A stretch of 64,000 nucleotides of DNA from contig WBUK01000002.1 in the NCBI GenBank assembly GCA_008933765.1, positions 310,001 through 374,000 of the forward strand, written 5' to 3'. Positions within the stretch are counted from its first letter, which is position 1. The number at the start of each line of letters is the position of its first letter. Both the position numbers and the translations under genes were made by a program. Below the pieces are notes generated by a model. It searched no databases, was not told where the DNA came from, and was given only the letters and a program-made list of their open reading frames with translations. This document shows positions 35,928 through 45,929 of this stretch, piece by piece. The stretch is from Ignavibacteriaceae bacterium. Its GTDB lineage: Bacteria > Bacteroidota > Ignavibacteria > Ignavibacteriales > Ignavibacteriaceae.

Positions 35928-38021
35928 TTACTTCATTAAGATCATTTTCTTCACAGAAGAATTGGTGCCGGCATCAATCTTGTAAAGATATACACCGGAA
36001 GGAAGAGCAGACGCATTAAAGAATACTTTATAGTTGCCTGCATCTTTATACTCACTGATGAGAGTTTCAACTTTTCTGCCAAGAACATCAAAGATTTCAA
36101 GTTTAACATCAGCACCTTGTGGAAGTGTAAACTCGATCGCTGTTGAAGGGTTAAACGGATTAGGATAATTCTGTTTCAACGAAAATTCAACGGGTACTAA
36201 GTTGTCTTTTACATCGGTTGTATAGCCAACAAAGTCGTCATCTTTTCTGGGTACTAATTTATAGTAGTAGTGTGAATAGTAAAGCACACCGGTAAGAGAC
36301 GAGAACTTAGCGAGTGAATCCAACCCGATACCGGGCAGGTTTGGCTCCCAGAAGTTGTGATACTGGTGGTTACCATCCTGAAGTTCAACTCTTGTGTTAC
36401 CGGTGCCGTCATTAACCATGATTTCACCGAAGTTAGCGCCCGGATCGGCAGATAACATCGTGATGATTGGGTCTGTGTATTTAATCAGCACACTTTCATA
36501 TTGTTCAGCTTCAGGCACATCACCGGGTTTCGTTCCAATGTCGCCTGTATGCAGAGCAAAAGGTTCCGGTAACGGATTGCCTGTTGAGTTAACAACAATT
36601 GAAGTTACTGAATCTATACAAGTAACATTATAATCTTCCTGCACTTTACCATATACAGTAACATTGTCTCCCCTCTTTAAGTTAAGAGCATCAAAGCCTT
36701 TGATCCAGATACCTGCCCACGGTGTTTTTCCGTTCTGGATATAAACACGCATGGGTGTGCTGCCCCACCCGGGGATGTCGGAAGTGTCGGCTGTTACCAC
36801 ACCACTTACTGAAACTCTAAAGTTGTGCAGTGCACTGTAACCTGAGCCGAACGGGCTGAACTGAACATCCTGAATAGTCAAAGGACGGTTCAGCACAGGA
36901 TAGAAATATCTGCTTCTGGCTGTATCTGTTGGGTTTGTTGAAGTTCTTCCTTCATTGTCCTGTGCACGATAGAAATAATCTACATACGCAGAATCGTTGG
37001 GAATACCCGGAATGGTAGCTGTGTACATAGTAGTATCGGCGCCCACGCGGGTCATTGTAATTTCATTATAGGGGCTTTGTCTGTTGACTCTGTAATAGAT
37101 TTTAACATTATCAACAAAACCATCCAAATCAACAACTTTTGCTCTAACTTCAACCGGTACATTGGAACCAACATAACCAAGGTTTCTTGTCGTGCTTGAA
37201 ATTGTCGGAGGTGTAGCGCCAACTAACATGTCACCCGGATAAACAGGAACGATGTAATACCCGTCAGGTCTGGTGTGTACAATACCGCGTATGTACTCTA
37301 AGAATGTTCCGTCTGCAGGTGCATCATAATCTGTAAGACCGGTTAGTCTGTGTCCTCTTTTTGTAAAGTAACCTGACTGATCGTACATAGTCATATAGTT
37401 ACCGTTACCGTCGTTAAAACGGAAAGTACCTGAAGTATTGTTCCTGTCACTTGTAACCACATTTCTGATAATTACATACATTCCGTCGTATTTTTCACCT
37501 TCACCAACAAGTACGCCATTACTCATGAAGGTGGACATTGGAAGCTCAATAGGGTCGGGTCTTTTGGGCATTCCGGAGATATACCCGACCGGTACAGGCG
37601 GGTTTAACAAAAGGTTAGCCTGAATAGTATTGCCGGAATAAATTGAGATCACAGCAGTAAATTCCCACACCTGTGCCGTATCAACAAGGTCAAAACCTGT
37701 GCTTTGATTAACCCCGGTCGTATCATTCTGAATAACCGAAATACCGCCAAATGGTTGCCCGTCAGGGTCCTGCACATAAGCATACCAACGAGCACCTGCA
37801 GCAATAACTCTTCTGCGGTCTGTAATAGGATTAACAACAGGTGCTGTCATCACCACACCTCTGAACCTTACAGTGTCTCCCTCATGCACGGTATATTCGA
37901 CACCCGGTGACAAGAGTGAATCGGGCGTAAAATTAATATCATGCAGTGAAACTAACGGGTAATCCTGCGCAAAGCCGTAACCCATCAGGAGAAATGAGAA
38001 AAGAATTAGATATCTTTTCAT
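35928..38021 (-). CDS. Secreted multidomain protein with T9SS type A sorting signal
   Basis: The 697 residues start with a signal peptide (MKRYLILFSFLLMGYGFAQ). Two OB-fold-like segments (about 20-170, with FRGVVMTAPVV, and about 375-500, with VSVSGVVTADTSDIPGWGST and GDNVTVYGKVQ) flank an Ig/FN3-like module with VDNVKIYYRVN. The C-terminal 80 residues are a classic type IX sorting domain: NYPNPFNPSTAIEF, VKLEIFDVLGRKVETL, SGVYLYKIDAG and KKMILMK. It should be secreted through T9SS and anchored or released. Catalytic residues are not apparent. Confidence 0.88.
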   Translation of the reverse strand: MKRYLILFSFLLMGYGFAQDYPLVSLHDINFTPDSLLSPGVEYTVHEGDTVRFRGVVMTAPVVNPITDRRRVIAAGARWYAYVQDPDGQPFGGISVIQNDTTGVNQSTGFDLVDTAQVWEFTAVISIYSGNTIQANLLLNPPVPVGYISGMPKRPDPIELPMSTFMSNGVLVGEGEKYDGMYVIIRNVVTSDRNNTSGTFRFNDGNGNYMTMYDQSGYFTKRGHRLTGLTDYDAPADGTFLEYIRGIVHTRPDGYYIVPVYPGDMLVGATPPTISSTTRNLGYVGSNVPVEVRAKVVDLDGFVDNVKIYYRVNRQSPYNEITMTRVGADTTMYTATIPGIPNDSAYVDYFYRAQDNEGRTSTNPTDTARSRYFYPVLNRPLTIQDVQFSPFGSGYSALHNFRVSVSGVVTADTSDIPGWGSTPMRVYIQNGKTPWAGIWIKGFDALNLKRGDNVTVYGKVQEDYNVTCIDSVTSIVVNSTGNPLPEPFALHTGDIGTKPGDVPEAEQYESVLIKYTDPIITMLSADPGANFGEIMVNDGTGNTRVELQDGNHQYHNFWEPNLPGIGLDSLAKFSSLTGVLYYSHYYYKLVPRKDDDFVGYTTDVKDNLVPVEFSLKQNYPNPFNPSTAIEFTLPQGADVKLEIFDVLGRKVETLISEYKDAGNYKVFFNASALPSGVYLYKIDAGTNSSVKKMILMK

Positions 38022-38034
38022 TTTGTATCCTTTT

Positions 38035-40110
38035 TTATTTGATAACTAAAAACTTACCTTTTTTAATCGTCCCTGTATCTAAATCCTTCACAGAGAAGAA
38101 ATAAAGCCCACTGGCGATTGCCTGGTCACCGTCTGAAATCAAATCCCAGGCATGTTCACCACCCGACATCTGCTGGTTTGCACCGGGTGAGTAGTTCTCA
38201 AACCATCTCAAATCGCTGCCGTTAGAGTTGCCGTTGTGTTCAAGTCTTTTAATTACATCACCGGCAAGTGTGTAAATCACTATTTCAGCGTTTGCGGGCA
38301 GATTATAAAAATAGATTTTTCTTAACCTTTCAAAAGAACCATCCCAATAAGCACTTCCATAATAGGGGTTCGGATAAACTCCGACCTCAACATCTTCTTT
38401 TGATGTTGGAAGTGTCCCCGGGATAACTCTTTTGACATTATAAAGATAACTCGATTCTAAACTTTCGATTCTGTTAGCGGGGTCTCCTTTATCAAAAGCC
38501 GTTACATTGAAGAGATATTGCCAGCCGTTTAACAGATTATCCACTTCAAATTTATACCAATATTCGGTAGGGTCGCCTTCAAATTTCTTTGCTTCGGGTA
38601 ACTTGATATGCCGGAACCCGGTGTTGAAGAAAAGGGCATTTGTGCTGTCAAACTCAGCCATTTTAATCAACGCTTCTAAGTCTGATTGGTTGTTTTGAAA
38701 GTCAAATCCGGCGTTTGATCTGTATATACGGTATCCTTCAAAATCTTTCTCACCGGAAATTGGGTCAATACTTTCTTCAGCCGATTTATCCCAGTAAAGT
38801 GTAACTTTATTGCTTTGCGGAACGGCAACCACCTTTGGTGAGACCGGCGGCGCCGGAAGAATATAACGGGTAATTTTGCCATCACCGTCAAGATCTTCCC
38901 CGGGGTCAAGTTGCCCGTTTCTGTTCTTATCTTCCCCACTGTATGCACGCATTGCCCAATCAGCGTTGGCAACTAAGTTTTTTCTTTGTTCGTCAAGGTC
39001 CAAAGGAGCCGGATCATCGCCGTATTTTTTTGCAGCAACAATAGCGAAAACAACATTCATCGAATCCCCGGGAGCTAATTTCCCCAAACTGCCGACTGAA
39101 AGCAGAAACGATCTGTTTGTAGCAGTCTTTAAGGTTGCGGGGTTAATTCCGTATTTATACCGTGCATTACCGCCGAAAAAGCCCAACATTTTGGTGTATC
39201 TCTCGTGATCGGTCTGTGGAGCAAAAAACAGTGGATCAGAAGTGTTTCTAAATTGCCAGGTAACATAGTTAACACTGTCATAAGGAACATCCGCGCCTAA
39301 AAATTGCACTCCGATATAACTGTCTGTGAACCCAAGATCACCGGCAGCATCAAACTCGTAAGCAACATGTATTGAATCCATGTACCCGTTGCCGCCCTTA
39401 TTGAAGAAAGCAGTTCCGCCCGGCGAGGTAATCTTTGTGTTTCTTACAACCGCATCCGTCCAAAGCCCGACATAAATGCTGTCCAAGTATTTGTTTGTAA
39501 CATTTTTAATTGTATAGTTAAAAATCACAAAGAAGTCCGCAAACGGAAAGTTCCACGCATAAGTTTCCAAATGAACCCCTACTCCCAGAGGCGAGTGTTC
39601 CTGTATCGGCTCACCGTTTTCCCAAACCAAGTTAGTATCCGTGAAATCCATAACGAAATCCTGGTGAGAAATCGCAGAAGGCTGGTAATTTTTAGAAGTA
39701 AGCAGAGAAGACCTTTCCACTACCCGTGCGTTTCTGTCGTTAGTGAACTCGAAACCGCCACCTCTTGCAGAAACCGATGATGCGTCAACGGCTGCCGTGG
39801 TTACAAAAGGTCCGGTTTTACCCGAACCAAGCGAGTCGTTGCTGATAAAACCACCAATGTAAAGCCCGCCGTCGAACACATGCTCAATACCACTTCCCTT
39901 CGGATACTCGCACGAAGGTTGCTGAGGCCAGAGTGCAAAACCATGCCCATAGGTGCCAAAATTGGTGATCGTGATACCTAAATTACCCACGGAAGTATAT
40001 TTTGAATTGTCATCTTTTCTGAAAGCATTCAACGAAGGGATTTCCTGTTGCTGAGCAAATAAAGTTACCTGGAGAACAACAGTGAGGATAAGGAGTTTAT
40101 TGATCTTCAT
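38035..40110 (-). CDS. Secreted protein with C-terminal Por-type sorting-like domain
   Basis: A signal peptide (MKINKLLILTVVLQVTLFAQ) begins a 691-residue exported protein. A beta-rich N-terminal half contains LYIGGFISND and VFNYTIKNVTNKYLDS. An EF-hand-like DKNRNGQLDPGEDLDGDGKI loop near residue 400 suggests calcium binding, followed by an FN3 module (KVTLYWDKSAEESIDPISGE). The last 100 residues (VGVYPNPYYGS, IVIYTLAGDVIKRL, GLYFFSVKDLDTG, KGKFLVIK) match the general T9SS sorting-domain pattern. First gene of the leftward six-gene cluster. Exact function unknown. Confidence 0.85.
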   Translation of the reverse strand: MKINKLLILTVVLQVTLFAQQQEIPSLNAFRKDDNSKYTSVGNLGITITNFGTYGHGFALWPQQPSCEYPKGSGIEHVFDGGLYIGGFISNDSLGSGKTGPFVTTAAVDASSVSARGGGFEFTNDRNARVVERSSLLTSKNYQPSAISHQDFVMDFTDTNLVWENGEPIQEHSPLGVGVHLETYAWNFPFADFFVIFNYTIKNVTNKYLDSIYVGLWTDAVVRNTKITSPGGTAFFNKGGNGYMDSIHVAYEFDAAGDLGFTDSYIGVQFLGADVPYDSVNYVTWQFRNTSDPLFFAPQTDHERYTKMLGFFGGNARYKYGINPATLKTATNRSFLLSVGSLGKLAPGDSMNVVFAIVAAKKYGDDPAPLDLDEQRKNLVANADWAMRAYSGEDKNRNGQLDPGEDLDGDGKITRYILPAPPVSPKVVAVPQSNKVTLYWDKSAEESIDPISGEKDFEGYRIYRSNAGFDFQNNQSDLEALIKMAEFDSTNALFFNTGFRHIKLPEAKKFEGDPTEYWYKFEVDNLLNGWQYLFNVTAFDKGDPANRIESLESSYLYNVKRVIPGTLPTSKEDVEVGVYPNPYYGSAYWDGSFERLRKIYFYNLPANAEIVIYTLAGDVIKRLEHNGNSNGSDLRWFENYSPGANQQMSGGEHAWDLISDGDQAIASGLYFFSVKDLDTGTIKKGKFLVIK

Positions 40111-40192
40111 AGATATAAAAAATTGAAAAAGTTGATTTTAAATTAACGCAAAATAAATATGATAAAAAATATATTTTCTTTTGCTCTTAATA

Positions 40193-41137
40193 TCAATTTC
40201 CCACTGAAACCAAACGAGCTTGTTTATCAGCATGATAGGAACTTCTTACCAAAGGACCCGATTCAACCACCGCAAAACCCATCTTCAAACCTTCCTGTTT
40301 GTAGAATGCAAATTCTTCAGGTGAAACGAATCTATCTACCGGTAGATGGTTAACAGTCGGCTGCAAATATTGCCCAATAGTTAAAATTTCACAATTGTGT
40401 TCAACAAGATCGTGCATAAGGTCAATAACCTGGTCTTGGTTCTCCCCAATTCCAACCATTATACCGCTTTTCGTTTTAAGCCCATGATTGTGGAACCATT
40501 CGATAAGATCAAGGCTTCTTTCATATTTTGCCTGAGGCCTCACCACATGATAAAGAGGTGCCACAGTTTCGAGGTTGTGGTTTAATATATCGGGTGGGTT
40601 TTTCATAATGGTTTCAAAGGCGGGTTCATAACCCTTAAAATCGGGAATAAGTATTTCGATAGTACAACCCGGTGTAGATTCTCTTATCAGTCTTACGGTT
40701 TCAGAAAATATTCTTGCCCCACCGTCACGCAGTTCATCGCGGTTAACCGAAGTGATCACCGCATGATTCAACTGCAACTGAGCCACTGCTTCAGCAACTC
40801 TTCTTGGTTCATCAAGATCGAGATGTGTCGGCAATCCAACTTTAATGTTGCAAAACCCACAGCTTCGGGTGCAAGTATCACCCAGAATCATAAATGTTGC
40901 GGTTCTACGGTTCCAACATTCTGCAATATTGGGGCATTTAGCCTCTTCGCAAACAGTGTTAAGTTTATTCTTTTTAACTAAATTTTTAACTTCAGTATAG
41001 TTTTTTCCTGTCGGTAGTTTAACTTTTAACCATTCGGGTCTTCTGCCTGCTAAAGTTCTTGCGTTGGCATTGGTATTCGCATAGTCTCTTTGGTGCTTAT
41101 TAATCGTTTTTCTGTCCAAAATATTCATCTCTTTCAA
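40193..41137 (-). CDS. lipA: Lipoyl synthase
   Basis: Radical-SAM enzyme inserting two sulfurs into octanoylated proteins to make lipoate. The 314 residues contain the auxiliary-cluster cysteines C63, C68 and C74 (TVCEEAKCPNIAECW) and the SAM-cluster motif C89-xxx-C93-xx-C96 (DTCTRSCGFC), plus the C-terminal RSSYHAD serine ligand motif. It is immediately downstream of the E2 gene (adjacent coordinates) and completes the lipoate-related operon. Confidence 0.97.
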   Translation of the reverse strand: MKEMNILDRKTINKHQRDYANTNANARTLAGRRPEWLKVKLPTGKNYTEVKNLVKKNKLNTVCEEAKCPNIAECWNRRTATFMILGDTCTRSCGFCNIKVGLPTHLDLDEPRRVAEAVAQLQLNHAVITSVNRDELRDGGARIFSETVRLIRESTPGCTIEILIPDFKGYEPAFETIMKNPPDILNHNLETVAPLYHVVRPQAKYERSLDLIEWFHNHGLKTKSGIMVGIGENQDQVIDLMHDLVEHNCEILTIGQYLQPTVNHLPVDRFVSPEEFAFYKQEGLKMGFAVVESGPLVRSSYHADKQARLVSVGN

Positions 41138-43138
41138 TCAGTAAATCAAATTATCATTTAAGTTTTCAAGATTCTCTTTAATTGCCTTCAGGAACAACCC
41201 GCCGAGCATACCGTCAACTAAGCGATGGTCATGAGAGAGTGTAAGGTACATCATCGGTTTAATTGCAATGGTGTCAGTTCCGTCAATTTCAACGACAACC
41301 GCCCTTTTCACCACTGCCCCCACGCCCAAAATTGCCACTTCGGGTTGATTGATAATCGGTGTTCCAAAAAGCGTTCCAAATACGCCATAATTCGTAATGG
41401 AAAATGTTCCGTTTGTAATATCATCAGGCGTCAGTTTTCTGTTTCTTGCACGCACCGCCACATCATTCACGGCTTTTGCCAGCCCAACAATATTCTTATC
41501 CTGTGCATTTTTAATGTTAGGCACAATCAAGCCGTTCGGCTGAACTGCAACGGCAATGCCAAGATTAACAAATTTCTTTGTGATTATCTTATCGCCTTCA
41601 ATTGTTGAGTTCACAAGCGGATATTCACGAAGAGCACGGATAACGGCATGTGAGATAAACGACATGTAAGTGAGTTTAACACCCTCGGTTCGTTCAATCT
41701 CAGCCCGATGTTGCGCAATGTATCTTTGTACGCGGCTCATATCCACTTCCACCAATCCGGCAACATGAACAGCAGTATCACGACTGTGAACCATGTGTTC
41801 CATTATTTTTCTGCGGATATTATCCATTGGCGTAATTTCAACATCACCACCGGAAAATGTAAATTGTGGCTTTACACTCGGTTGCGAAACAGGAATTGCA
41901 GCCACCGAGGCGCTTGGTGCCGTTTGCGAAGTCGCCGGTGCAGTGTAAGCCGGAGTAACAGGTGTCGCAGGTGCAGGAGCTGAAACAGGTGCTGAAGGCG
42001 TTGCAGGTTGAGGTGCAGCCTGAGCGGGCGCTTTGCTTCTGTTTTGCAGATATGACAGAACATCGTTTTTTGTAACTCTTCCGCCAATTCCGGTGCCGTT
42101 AATCGATTCTAATTCTGATATTGAAATACCTTCTTTGCGGGCTATATTCATCACCAAAGGTGAGAAGAATTTATCGCCGGTTGGTGCTTCTCCACTACTG
42201 CCTGCCGAAGGTACTGCAGGTGTATAAGCAGAACCTGCCATTGCCTCTGCTGAGCCGGCTGCATTTTGTGCCACAACATCGTGCATAGAAGGTGCGGCTT
42301 GCGCAGAACCAGTTGCCGCTACTGATGTTGCAACTTCAGGTTGTGCCACCGGTGAAGTAACCGCTGCCCCACTTTGCGCCTGAACTGCCCCACCTGAAGT
42401 GGAAAGCCTTGCAACAATCGTTCCGACAGAAACAGTTTCCTGTTCATTCACTAAAATTTCGGCAACTACGCCATCCGCCGGTGAGGTAATTTCCGTATCA
42501 ACTTTATCAGTGCTTATTTCAAAAAATGTTTCGTCAAGTTTAACCGGTTCGCCAACTTGCTTGTGCCATTTAATAATTGTGCCTTCCATCACCGATTCAC
42601 CCATTTTGGGCATTGGGATATCTATTACATTTCCCCCGGCTGGTGCAAGGGCTGCCGGCTCAGGTGGTGTACCTTCGGTTGGTGCCGAGGCTGCAGGTGC
42701 CGAAACTGCCGGCGTTTCAACGGTTGGTGCCACAGGTTCGGGTGCGGTTGCTGTTGTAGTAGTTGTCTGTTGCTGTGCTCCGCCGAATAAATCAGTGGTT
42801 CCGGAGCCTTCATCGGCAGGTACTGCCGCAGTTGAAGCAGCAACACTTCCTGATTCCGGGGCGGGTGCGCTTCTCACAGGTGCCTCAGCCGAAGCATCAG
42901 CCCCCACTGAAAGCCTCGCAACCACCACTCCAACGGCTACGGTTTCCTGTTCCTGGACCAATATTTCGCTCAAAAACCCTTCTTCGGGCGAGGGAATTTC
43001 CGTATCAACCTTATCAGTGCTTATCTCAAAAATAATTTCATCTTTCGCAACCTTATCACCCGGTTTCTTATGCCATTTAATTACAGTACCTTCGGTAACA
43101 CTTTCGCCCATTTTCGGCATTAAGATGTCAATGTTCAT
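41138..43138 (-). CDS. Dihydrolipoamide acyltransferase (E2) of a 2-oxoacid dehydrogenase complex
   Basis: The 666 residues contain two lipoyl domains (about 1-77 and 170-245) with lipoylation sites K43 and K212 in identical STDKVDTE contexts, separated by long Ala/Pro/Thr linkers. A peripheral-subunit-binding domain covers about 324-366 (FSPLVMNIARKEGISI, GIGGRVTKNDVLSYL). The catalytic domain (about 432-666) holds the SHDHRLVDG motif with H638 and D642. Substrate specificity (pyruvate, 2-oxoglutarate or branched-chain) is not certain; the neighbouring fused E1 suggests a branched-chain or pyruvate enzyme. The A/P-rich linkers explain the long antisense ORFs here. Confidence 0.92.
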   Translation of the reverse strand: MNIDILMPKMGESVTEGTVIKWHKKPGDKVAKDEIIFEISTDKVDTEIPSPEEGFLSEILVQEQETVAVGVVVARLSVGADASAEAPVRSAPAPESGSVAASTAAVPADEGSGTTDLFGGAQQQTTTTTATAPEPVAPTVETPAVSAPAASAPTEGTPPEPAALAPAGGNVIDIPMPKMGESVMEGTIIKWHKQVGEPVKLDETFFEISTDKVDTEITSPADGVVAEILVNEQETVSVGTIVARLSTSGGAVQAQSGAAVTSPVAQPEVATSVAATGSAQAAPSMHDVVAQNAAGSAEAMAGSAYTPAVPSAGSSGEAPTGDKFFSPLVMNIARKEGISISELESINGTGIGGRVTKNDVLSYLQNRSKAPAQAAPQPATPSAPVSAPAPATPVTPAYTAPATSQTAPSASVAAIPVSQPSVKPQFTFSGGDVEITPMDNIRRKIMEHMVHSRDTAVHVAGLVEVDMSRVQRYIAQHRAEIERTEGVKLTYMSFISHAVIRALREYPLVNSTIEGDKIITKKFVNLGIAVAVQPNGLIVPNIKNAQDKNIVGLAKAVNDVAVRARNRKLTPDDITNGTFSITNYGVFGTLFGTPIINQPEVAILGVGAVVKRAVVVEIDGTDTIAIKPMMYLTLSHDHRLVDGMLGGLFLKAIKENLENLNDNLIY

Positions 43139-43152
43139 GTTAAATCCTTGAA

Positions 43153-45237
43153 TTAATATTGAGCCAATTCTTTAATAGCTTTATATACACCTTCTCTTGA
43201 TGGAAGAACTACATTCTCAAGCATAGGGCTGTATGGAATCGGTGTGTCGGTTGCAGCGTATCTTTTAACGGGTCCGTCCAAGTGTTCAAAACACTCGGCG
43301 GAAATTCTCGCCACAACTTCAGCGCCAAAACCACCGGTAATTGTATCTTCGTGTATCACAATGGCTTTCCCTGTCTTTCTGACGGAGTTGTAAATCGCTT
43401 CTGAATCCAAAGGATTTATTGTTCTAACATCAATAACTTCAACACTAACCCCTTCTTCCTGCAGCCTTTTTGCTGCTAACAGGGCTTCCCAAACTAAAGC
43501 ACCCCAGGTAACAACGGTTAGGTCGCTTCCCACTCGTGCAATTCTGGCTTTACCGAAAGGTATCATATATTCTGAATCGGGTTCCGGTGCCATCGCAAAC
43601 GACTGTCTGTAAAGCCCCTTGTGCTCACAAAACAGAACGGGATCGTTAATCCTCATTGCAGTTTTAAGCAAACCCTTTGCGTCAGCTGAATTTGAAGGAA
43701 AAGCCACAAATATACCCGGTACATGTGCAAAAATCGATTCAATGCTTTGGCTGTGGTAAACGCCTCCGTGTATGTAGCCGCCAACGGCAACTCTTGTTAC
43801 AACAGGAGTAGCCCAGGCATTATTTGAACGATAACGAAATGTTGCCGTTTCATTTTTTAACTGCATAAAAGCGGGCCAGATATAGTCACCAAATTGCATT
43901 TCAACCACAGGTTTCAAGCCTGCCAAAGCCATTCCGTTAGCTACACCGGCGATACTGGCTTCTGCAAGCGGGCTGTTAAATACTCTCTGATCTCCGTAAG
44001 TTGTTGAAAGCCCTTTGGTTGCCGTGAACACACCGCCTTTTTTATCGGCAACATCTTCACCAAACACATAAATTTTTTCGTTGAGCGCCATTTCTTCCAT
44101 CAAAGCGTGGTTGATTGCGTCAACCATCACGATGCTTTTGCCGTCGGGTTCTTTTGCTTCATAGTTTAACGACTCCCGTAAACCACTTTCATCGTAAACA
44201 TATTTCAATGCTGTTGCCGGGTCGGGGTTTTCTGCGGCAAAAGCCTCATCAACAGCTTTTGAAATTGTATCGTCTGCTTCGATTCTAATAGCTTCTAATT
44301 CTTCTTCCGTTAAAGCACCTTTTGCGATAACTTCATTTGTAAACTTAATTATCGGATCGTGTTTTTGGTCTTCTTTCAGTTCTTCTGCAGTTCTGTATTT
44401 TCTGTGGTCATCAGAAGATGAGTGTGAATAAAGCCTGACAGTATCTGCTTCAATCAGAGCCGGTCCGTTACCGGCTTTAATATATTCAATCGCTTCCTTA
44501 ACAGCTTTGTACGATTCAAAGAAGTCAGTTCCGTCAACTTTTATCCGTTTAAGGTTAGAATATCCCTGCATCATTTCCGCAATACTATGCCCCTTGCCGC
44601 CGCTTTGGCTTGAAACAGGCACCGAAATGGCGTATCTGTTGTTCTGAATACAAAACAGAACCGGTAATTTTTCCCGCGCTGCCCAGTTAACTGCCTCGTG
44701 AAATTCACCCTGACTGGTGGTTCCTTCCCCCGAGCTTACATAAGAAACATTGTTGATATTCTGAACTTTACTCGCAAGTGCAGTTCCTACCGCCTGTAAA
44801 AATTGTGTGCCCGTCGGGCTGGATTGGCTCGGAATCTGATTCGGCTTCCTCATCCCGTAGTGACACGGCATTTGCCTTCCGCCACAAGCCGGGTCATCCG
44901 CTTTGGCAAAAAGCTGCAGGAAAAACTCATAAGGGGTTATCCCGGCAACTAACGCTAAGTTCATATCACGGTAATATGGGAAAAGCCAGTCTTTTTTAGG
45001 ATCAAGCTGTAGCCCGAGCGCTGTTTGAATTGCCTCGTGACCCGCACCGGCAATGTGAAAAAATGATTTACCCTGCCGCAAAAGGTTCATAGCCTTATTG
45101 TCGATCTGCCGCGAAAGATACATATAACGATAAACAGAAGCGAGTGTTTCTTTATCGTGTGCTTTAAATGCACCGTTTCCGCCGACTGCAGTCTTGGACT
45201 TTGTTTGGGTAGCTTCCAAAGTTGTTACTTTAGCCAT
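43153..45237 (-). CDS. Fused alpha-beta E1 of a 2-oxoacid dehydrogenase complex
   Basis: Thiamine-diphosphate enzyme that decarboxylates the 2-oxoacid and reductively acylates E2. The 694 residues join an alpha part (1 to about 355) and a beta part (about 365-694) usually encoded separately. TPP-motif elements are GEG at 170-172 and NN at 199-200; the phosphorylation-loop-like YSHSSSDDHRKYR and the beta block VFGEDVADKKGGVF with FNSPLAEASIAG are clear. Such fused E1 proteins are common in Bacteroidota and Chlorobi and are often called branched-chain type; the true substrate is not shown. Confidence 0.9.
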   Translation of the reverse strand: MAKVTTLEATQTKSKTAVGGNGAFKAHDKETLASVYRYMYLSRQIDNKAMNLLRQGKSFFHIAGAGHEAIQTALGLQLDPKKDWLFPYYRDMNLALVAGITPYEFFLQLFAKADDPACGGRQMPCHYGMRKPNQIPSQSSPTGTQFLQAVGTALASKVQNINNVSYVSSGEGTTSQGEFHEAVNWAAREKLPVLFCIQNNRYAISVPVSSQSGGKGHSIAEMMQGYSNLKRIKVDGTDFFESYKAVKEAIEYIKAGNGPALIEADTVRLYSHSSSDDHRKYRTAEELKEDQKHDPIIKFTNEVIAKGALTEEELEAIRIEADDTISKAVDEAFAAENPDPATALKYVYDESGLRESLNYEAKEPDGKSIVMVDAINHALMEEMALNEKIYVFGEDVADKKGGVFTATKGLSTTYGDQRVFNSPLAEASIAGVANGMALAGLKPVVEMQFGDYIWPAFMQLKNETATFRYRSNNAWATPVVTRVAVGGYIHGGVYHSQSIESIFAHVPGIFVAFPSNSADAKGLLKTAMRINDPVLFCEHKGLYRQSFAMAPEPDSEYMIPFGKARIARVGSDLTVVTWGALVWEALLAAKRLQEEGVSVEVIDVRTINPLDSEAIYNSVRKTGKAIVIHEDTITGGFGAEVVARISAECFEHLDGPVKRYAATDTPIPYSPMLENVVLPSREGVYKAIKELAQY

Positions 45238-45259
45238 TTCTGTCCTTACTTTTTATTGA

Positions 45260-45928
45260 TCAAATCACCATCTGATGTACATTAACATCCTTTATTTCAT
45301 CAAAACCGAACAGATGGGCGAACTCGGTTTTGATTTTCATTTTAATTTCTTGAATTGGTACCTCGCGCCCCAAAAGCTTTGCGAGCGATGTTACCTCTTT
45401 ATCCTTTATTCCACATGGAATTATCCCGTTGAAAAGATCGAGATCGGTATTGATGTTGAACGCAAAACCGTGCATCGTTATCCACCGGCTTATTTTTATT
45501 CCAATAGCCGCAATTTTAGCCTCGCCGACCCACACTCCGGTATATTCCGGTTTCCGCCCCGATTCCACACCATATTGCCGTAAAACATTTATAATCATCT
45601 CTTCGATGGTTCTAAGGTAAAGGTGTGTATCCGGTTTCCAGTTTTGCAGATTGATAATCGGGTACCCGACCAGCTGCCCGGGCCCATGGTAAGTAATGTC
45701 ACCACCCCTGTCGATCTCAAAAACATCTATGTGTTTTTCCGCAAGATACTCATCGGAGCCGACTAAATTAGCACGGTCAGCCGTTTTACCAAGTGTGTAT
45801 GTATTCGGATGTTCAAGCAGCAGAAGTGTATCTTCTATTGTTCCTTCCAGTCTTTGGGTAAGCAGGGTCTTTTGCAAGTCCCAGGTTTCTTGGTACGAAA
45901 CTAAGCCGAGGTCCGAATAAAACAGCAA
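45260..45928 (-). CDS. lipB: Octanoyl-ACP:protein octanoyltransferase
   Basis: Transfers octanoate from acyl carrier protein to lipoyl domains, the step before LipA. In the 222 residues the family motif DRGGDITYHGPGQLVGYPI is at about 73-91, and the catalytic pair K145 (IGIKISRW) and C172 (IIPCGI) are present. It sits between lpd and E1, so the enzyme, its substrate E2 and LipA are all encoded together. Its start is one base from the lpd stop. Confidence 0.96.
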   Translation of the reverse strand: MLFYSDLGLVSYQETWDLQKTLLTQRLEGTIEDTLLLLEHPNTYTLGKTADRANLVGSDEYLAEKHIDVFEIDRGGDITYHGPGQLVGYPIINLQNWKPDTHLYLRTIEEMIINVLRQYGVESGRKPEYTGVWVGEAKIAAIGIKISRWITMHGFAFNINTDLDLFNGIIPCGIKDKEVTSLAKLLGREVPIQEIKMKIKTEFAHLFGFDEIKDVNVHQMVI

Positions 45929-45929
45929 C

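Noticed and set aside
42399-43151. 250-codon ORF opposite the E2 gene
   Set aside because: It mirrors the Ala/Pro/Thr linkers and lipoyl domains on the coding strand; Ser/Thr/Ala-rich shadow.
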